Assembly (NCBI GenBank): GCA_049487715.1
Contig: CP150569.1
Location: 1-64,000, forward strand
DNA: 64,000 bases
Direction of reading: 5' to 3'
Source of the DNA: Pycnococcus provasolii
Taxonomy: Eukaryota > Chlorophyta > Pseudoscourfieldiophyceae > Pseudoscourfieldiales
Shown piece by piece: positions 62,090 through 64,000 of the stretch (position 1 is its first letter; the number at the start of each line of letters is the position of its first letter). The notes under the pieces were generated by a model, which was not told where the DNA came from, searched no databases, and saw only the letters and a program-made list of their open reading frames with translations. Both the position numbers and the translations under genes were made by a program.

Positions 62090-64000
62090 TTAAGCTTTTG
62101 CTGCAGCGCCTCCACAGCCGCCAATGACACGCGTGTACCGTGCACGCACAAATTCTCCAGTCGCCGCAAGCCTGCGATTTTGTCGAGACTGCTCGACGTG
62201 ATGCGTGCCTGCATCAAGGTTCAGGGACCTCAGGTTGGGCATGCCTTTGACGATGCCCGCCACAGTTCGCTCAGTGATCAGCGTGTTGTGACCAAGATTC
62301 AGACGTTGCATATTCTCTAGCTCCTCCGCAAGCATGAGCGCGCCGTTGTCCGTAATCTGACCGCTGCACACCTCGAGTGTGCGCAGTCTGGTGAGCTGGG
62401 CAATCGACGCAGCGCCGACATCCGTGATACGACTCGAAAATAGGTCAAGATGCCTCAAACTATCTCGCAATCCGACGAGCGCGGCGACGCCATCGTCGGT
62501 GATCGCGCGATTATCCGCACGCAGCGTGCGCAACGCCGGAGCGCCGCTCTCCGCAAAGTCCGCCAAGCCTTCGTCGTTGATACCGCTGTAGCTGATGCAA
62601 AGGTCGCGCAGGTGGCGCATGCGTCGCAGCGAGCTTGCTGCCATGTTGCTGACATTCGTATCCGTGAGCACGAGCGACCGCATGAGCGGGAAGGCCTCCG
62701 CGATCGTTTTTATGCCCGAAGCTGAAACGCGCGTTCTGTCCAAATTAAGCTCCACCAGCCGAGATGCACCCGCGTGCCTTAGAGCGTCGAGCGTTTCGTC
62801 GCCAATGCGCGTGTGCGATAGGTTCAAGCGTAGCAGGTTTGGGAGCTGCGCACGTCGTTCCTGCGGTCGCGGAGACGTCGGCGTCGACGTCGACGTAAAC
62901 TCGTACAGCTCGATTCCCATCGGGCTCGTCGTCGATGGCGACTCCGCGAGCTCGTGGCTGTCAAGGCTGGCGGCGGCGTGCGACGGCGACGTCGATTCGC
63001 CGCAGAACTCGGCGTGGAATCCCTCGTCGTCCACCGCGCACCAGCTGAGCTCGAGCACCTCGAGCTTTTCGCAGTGGCAGATGGCGCCGAGAGACGCGTT
63101 CGTTACCGCGCATCCTGAGACGCTGAGGACCATGAGCGTGCGTTTCCAGGCCGCCACGTACGCGACGCCTGCATCCGTTACCGCGGTGCGCGCAAGGTTC
63201 AGCTCGGTGAGGTAGGGCAGATTTTTGCTCAGGTGCGTAATGTCGCTGTCGTTGACGTACGTGCAATACGCGAAGTTGAGCACACGCAGCTGGCGAAGTC
63301 GACCGAGCACTCCAACGAGCGACACCTGGCTGCACATTTCAAGATTGAGAGCGCGCAGGTTCGGCATGCGTGCGATTGACGAAACGCCCGCGCTTGTGAT
63401 GCCGTCGCACATAGCCACGCTGAGCTTTTCGAGCTTGTGCATCGAGCACCACGCCGTTGCGGCAAGGCTCTCGTCCGTGCACCCTCTGTAGCACCCATCG
63501 AGGCGCAGATTTCTCAAGTTGGGGCATTGGTGGATGATGAGCTGCACGCCCCTCTCCGTGACGTGCGGCAGGTGCACGAGGCTCATGCTAAGTAGCTCCG
63601 TCTGCTGGCTTCCGTGCGTGAGCAGGTGCGCGAGCCATCGATCACCCACCGACGTCGCTGCCTGCCTGCCCACGTGAATACGTGCAAGCTGGCATCCATG
63701 GAAGGCGGCGAGCGACACATCTGTGAGAGCGCCATGCGCCACGGCACGATTGAAGATCTGCTGCACGATATCAAGAGGCACGCGCGCGAATACCCCCGGG
63801 GATGCGGATGGTAGCATGTCTTTCACAAATGCATCCGATGCGAGTGAGAACAGGCTTGGAACGTGCCGTCGTCGTCGTCGCTGCCGCTTCTGTGCTTGCT
63901 GGGGATTGGCGGCGGTGGTGTCATTTTTCCGTGACGACGTGGAGTAAGTACTCGCGGACGACACCCATGCATACTTCGTCTGTGGCGTGCTCGCATTTGA
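62090..64000 (-). CDS. Leucine-rich-repeat protein, AMN1/FBXL-like, 5' end outside the window
   Basis: At least 636 residues; the frame stays open to the right edge and has no start within it, so the protein is N-terminally incomplete here. After a Ser/Gln- and Arg-rich start, residues from about 75 onward form some 17 Cys-type leucine-rich repeats such as NLRNLRLDGCYRGCTDESL and LRALNLEMCSQVSLVGVL, the kind found in F-box LRR proteins and AMN1. A Ser/Pro-rich insertion (about 330-370) interrupts them. PLDIVQQIFNRAV could be a degenerate F-box-like helix, but I would not call an F-box. It may be a ubiquitin-ligase substrate receptor. Confidence 0.82.
   Translation of the reverse strand, partial: SNASTPQTKYAWVSSASTYSTSSRKNDTTAANPQQAQKRQRRRRRHVPSLFSLASDAFVKDMLPSASPGVFARVPLDIVQQIFNRAVAHGALTDVSLAAFHGCQLARIHVGRQAATSVGDRWLAHLLTHGSQQTELLSMSLVHLPHVTERGVQLIIHQCPNLRNLRLDGCYRGCTDESLAATAWCSMHKLEKLSVAMCDGITSAGVSSIARMPNLRALNLEMCSQVSLVGVLGRLRQLRVLNFAYCTYVNDSDITHLSKNLPYLTELNLARTAVTDAGVAYVAAWKRTLMVLSVSGCAVTNASLGAICHCEKLEVLELSWCAVDDEGFHAEFCGESTSPSHAAASLDSHELAESPSTTSPMGIELYEFTSTSTPTSPRPQERRAQLPNLLRLNLSHTRIGDETLDALRHAGASRLVELNLDRTRVSASGIKTIAEAFPLMRSLVLTDTNVSNMAASSLRRMRHLRDLCISYSGINDEGLADFAESGAPALRTLRADNRAITDDGVAALVGLRDSLRHLDLFSSRITDVGAASIAQLTRLRTLEVCSGQITDNGALMLAEELENMQRLNLGHNTLITERTVAGIVKGMPNLRSLNLDAGTHHVEQSRQNRRLAATGEFVRARYTRVIGGCGGAAAKA

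Overview
The window is the left end of a nuclear chromosome from an intron-poor, gene-dense unicellular eukaryote. Bases 18-205 are a TTAGGG-type telomere (CCCTAA on this strand), with about 2 kb of gene-free subtelomere behind it. The organism is probably a plastid-bearing alga, most likely of the green lineage. The evidence is an SFR2-like galactolipid galactosyltransferase, a TPR protein with a thylakoid-lumen-type twin-arginine leader, an ACR-type protein with four ACT domains, and a SYP7-type Qc-SNARE. I cannot name the species. Bases 1-19 resemble a nanopore adapter, and two genes carry a one-base deletion in a GGGG run, so long-read homopolymer errors should be expected in this assembly.

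Layout. 2.3-5.8 kb: a WD40 protein and a convergent orphan with internal duplications. 6.2-10.2 kb: a DPY30-domain protein followed head-to-tail by a coiled-coil protein with a cyclic-nucleotide-binding domain. 10.4-13.1 kb: U2A' and Sec61 alpha, diverging from a shared promoter region. 13.3-16.7 kb: a trehalose-6-phosphate synthase whose phosphatase domain has lost its catalytic aspartates. 17-25 kb: THOC3/TEX1, ribosomal protein bS21, a protein tyrosine phosphatase, a ULP/SENP SUMO protease and the ACT-domain protein. 25.2-30 kb: mitochondrial enoyl reductase (MECR), SFR2 and a secretory methyltransferase-like protein. 30.6-36 kb: an EF-hand/DPY30/rhodanese fusion, D-lactate dehydrogenase (frameshifted) and a borealin-like protein. 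36.3-43 kb: a kinesin-8-like motor, ETF-ubiquinone oxidoreductase, a Cys-rich secreted protein and a secreted esterase. 44-52.9 kb: a very large polycystin-type channel, ribosomal protein eL41, MEMO1, a secreted orphan and the SYP7-type SNARE. 54.3-64 kb: a protein with four cyclic-nucleotide-binding domains, a CCHC zinc-knuckle protein (frameshifted), the lumenal TPR protein, small orphans, an ICT1/ArfB-type release factor and an LRR protein that runs off the right edge.

Most genes are single exons separated by 50 to 1400 bp, often in divergent pairs. Short introns are supported at the SNARE gene (190 nt) and inferred at borealin (about 91 nt) and in the eL41 5' leader (about 83 nt). Most genes are housekeeping. 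The most unusual group is the signalling proteins: two with DPY30 docking domains and two kinase-less ones with cyclic-nucleotide-binding domains, one of each being adjacent. No tRNA, rRNA, CRISPR array or intact transposon was recognised.
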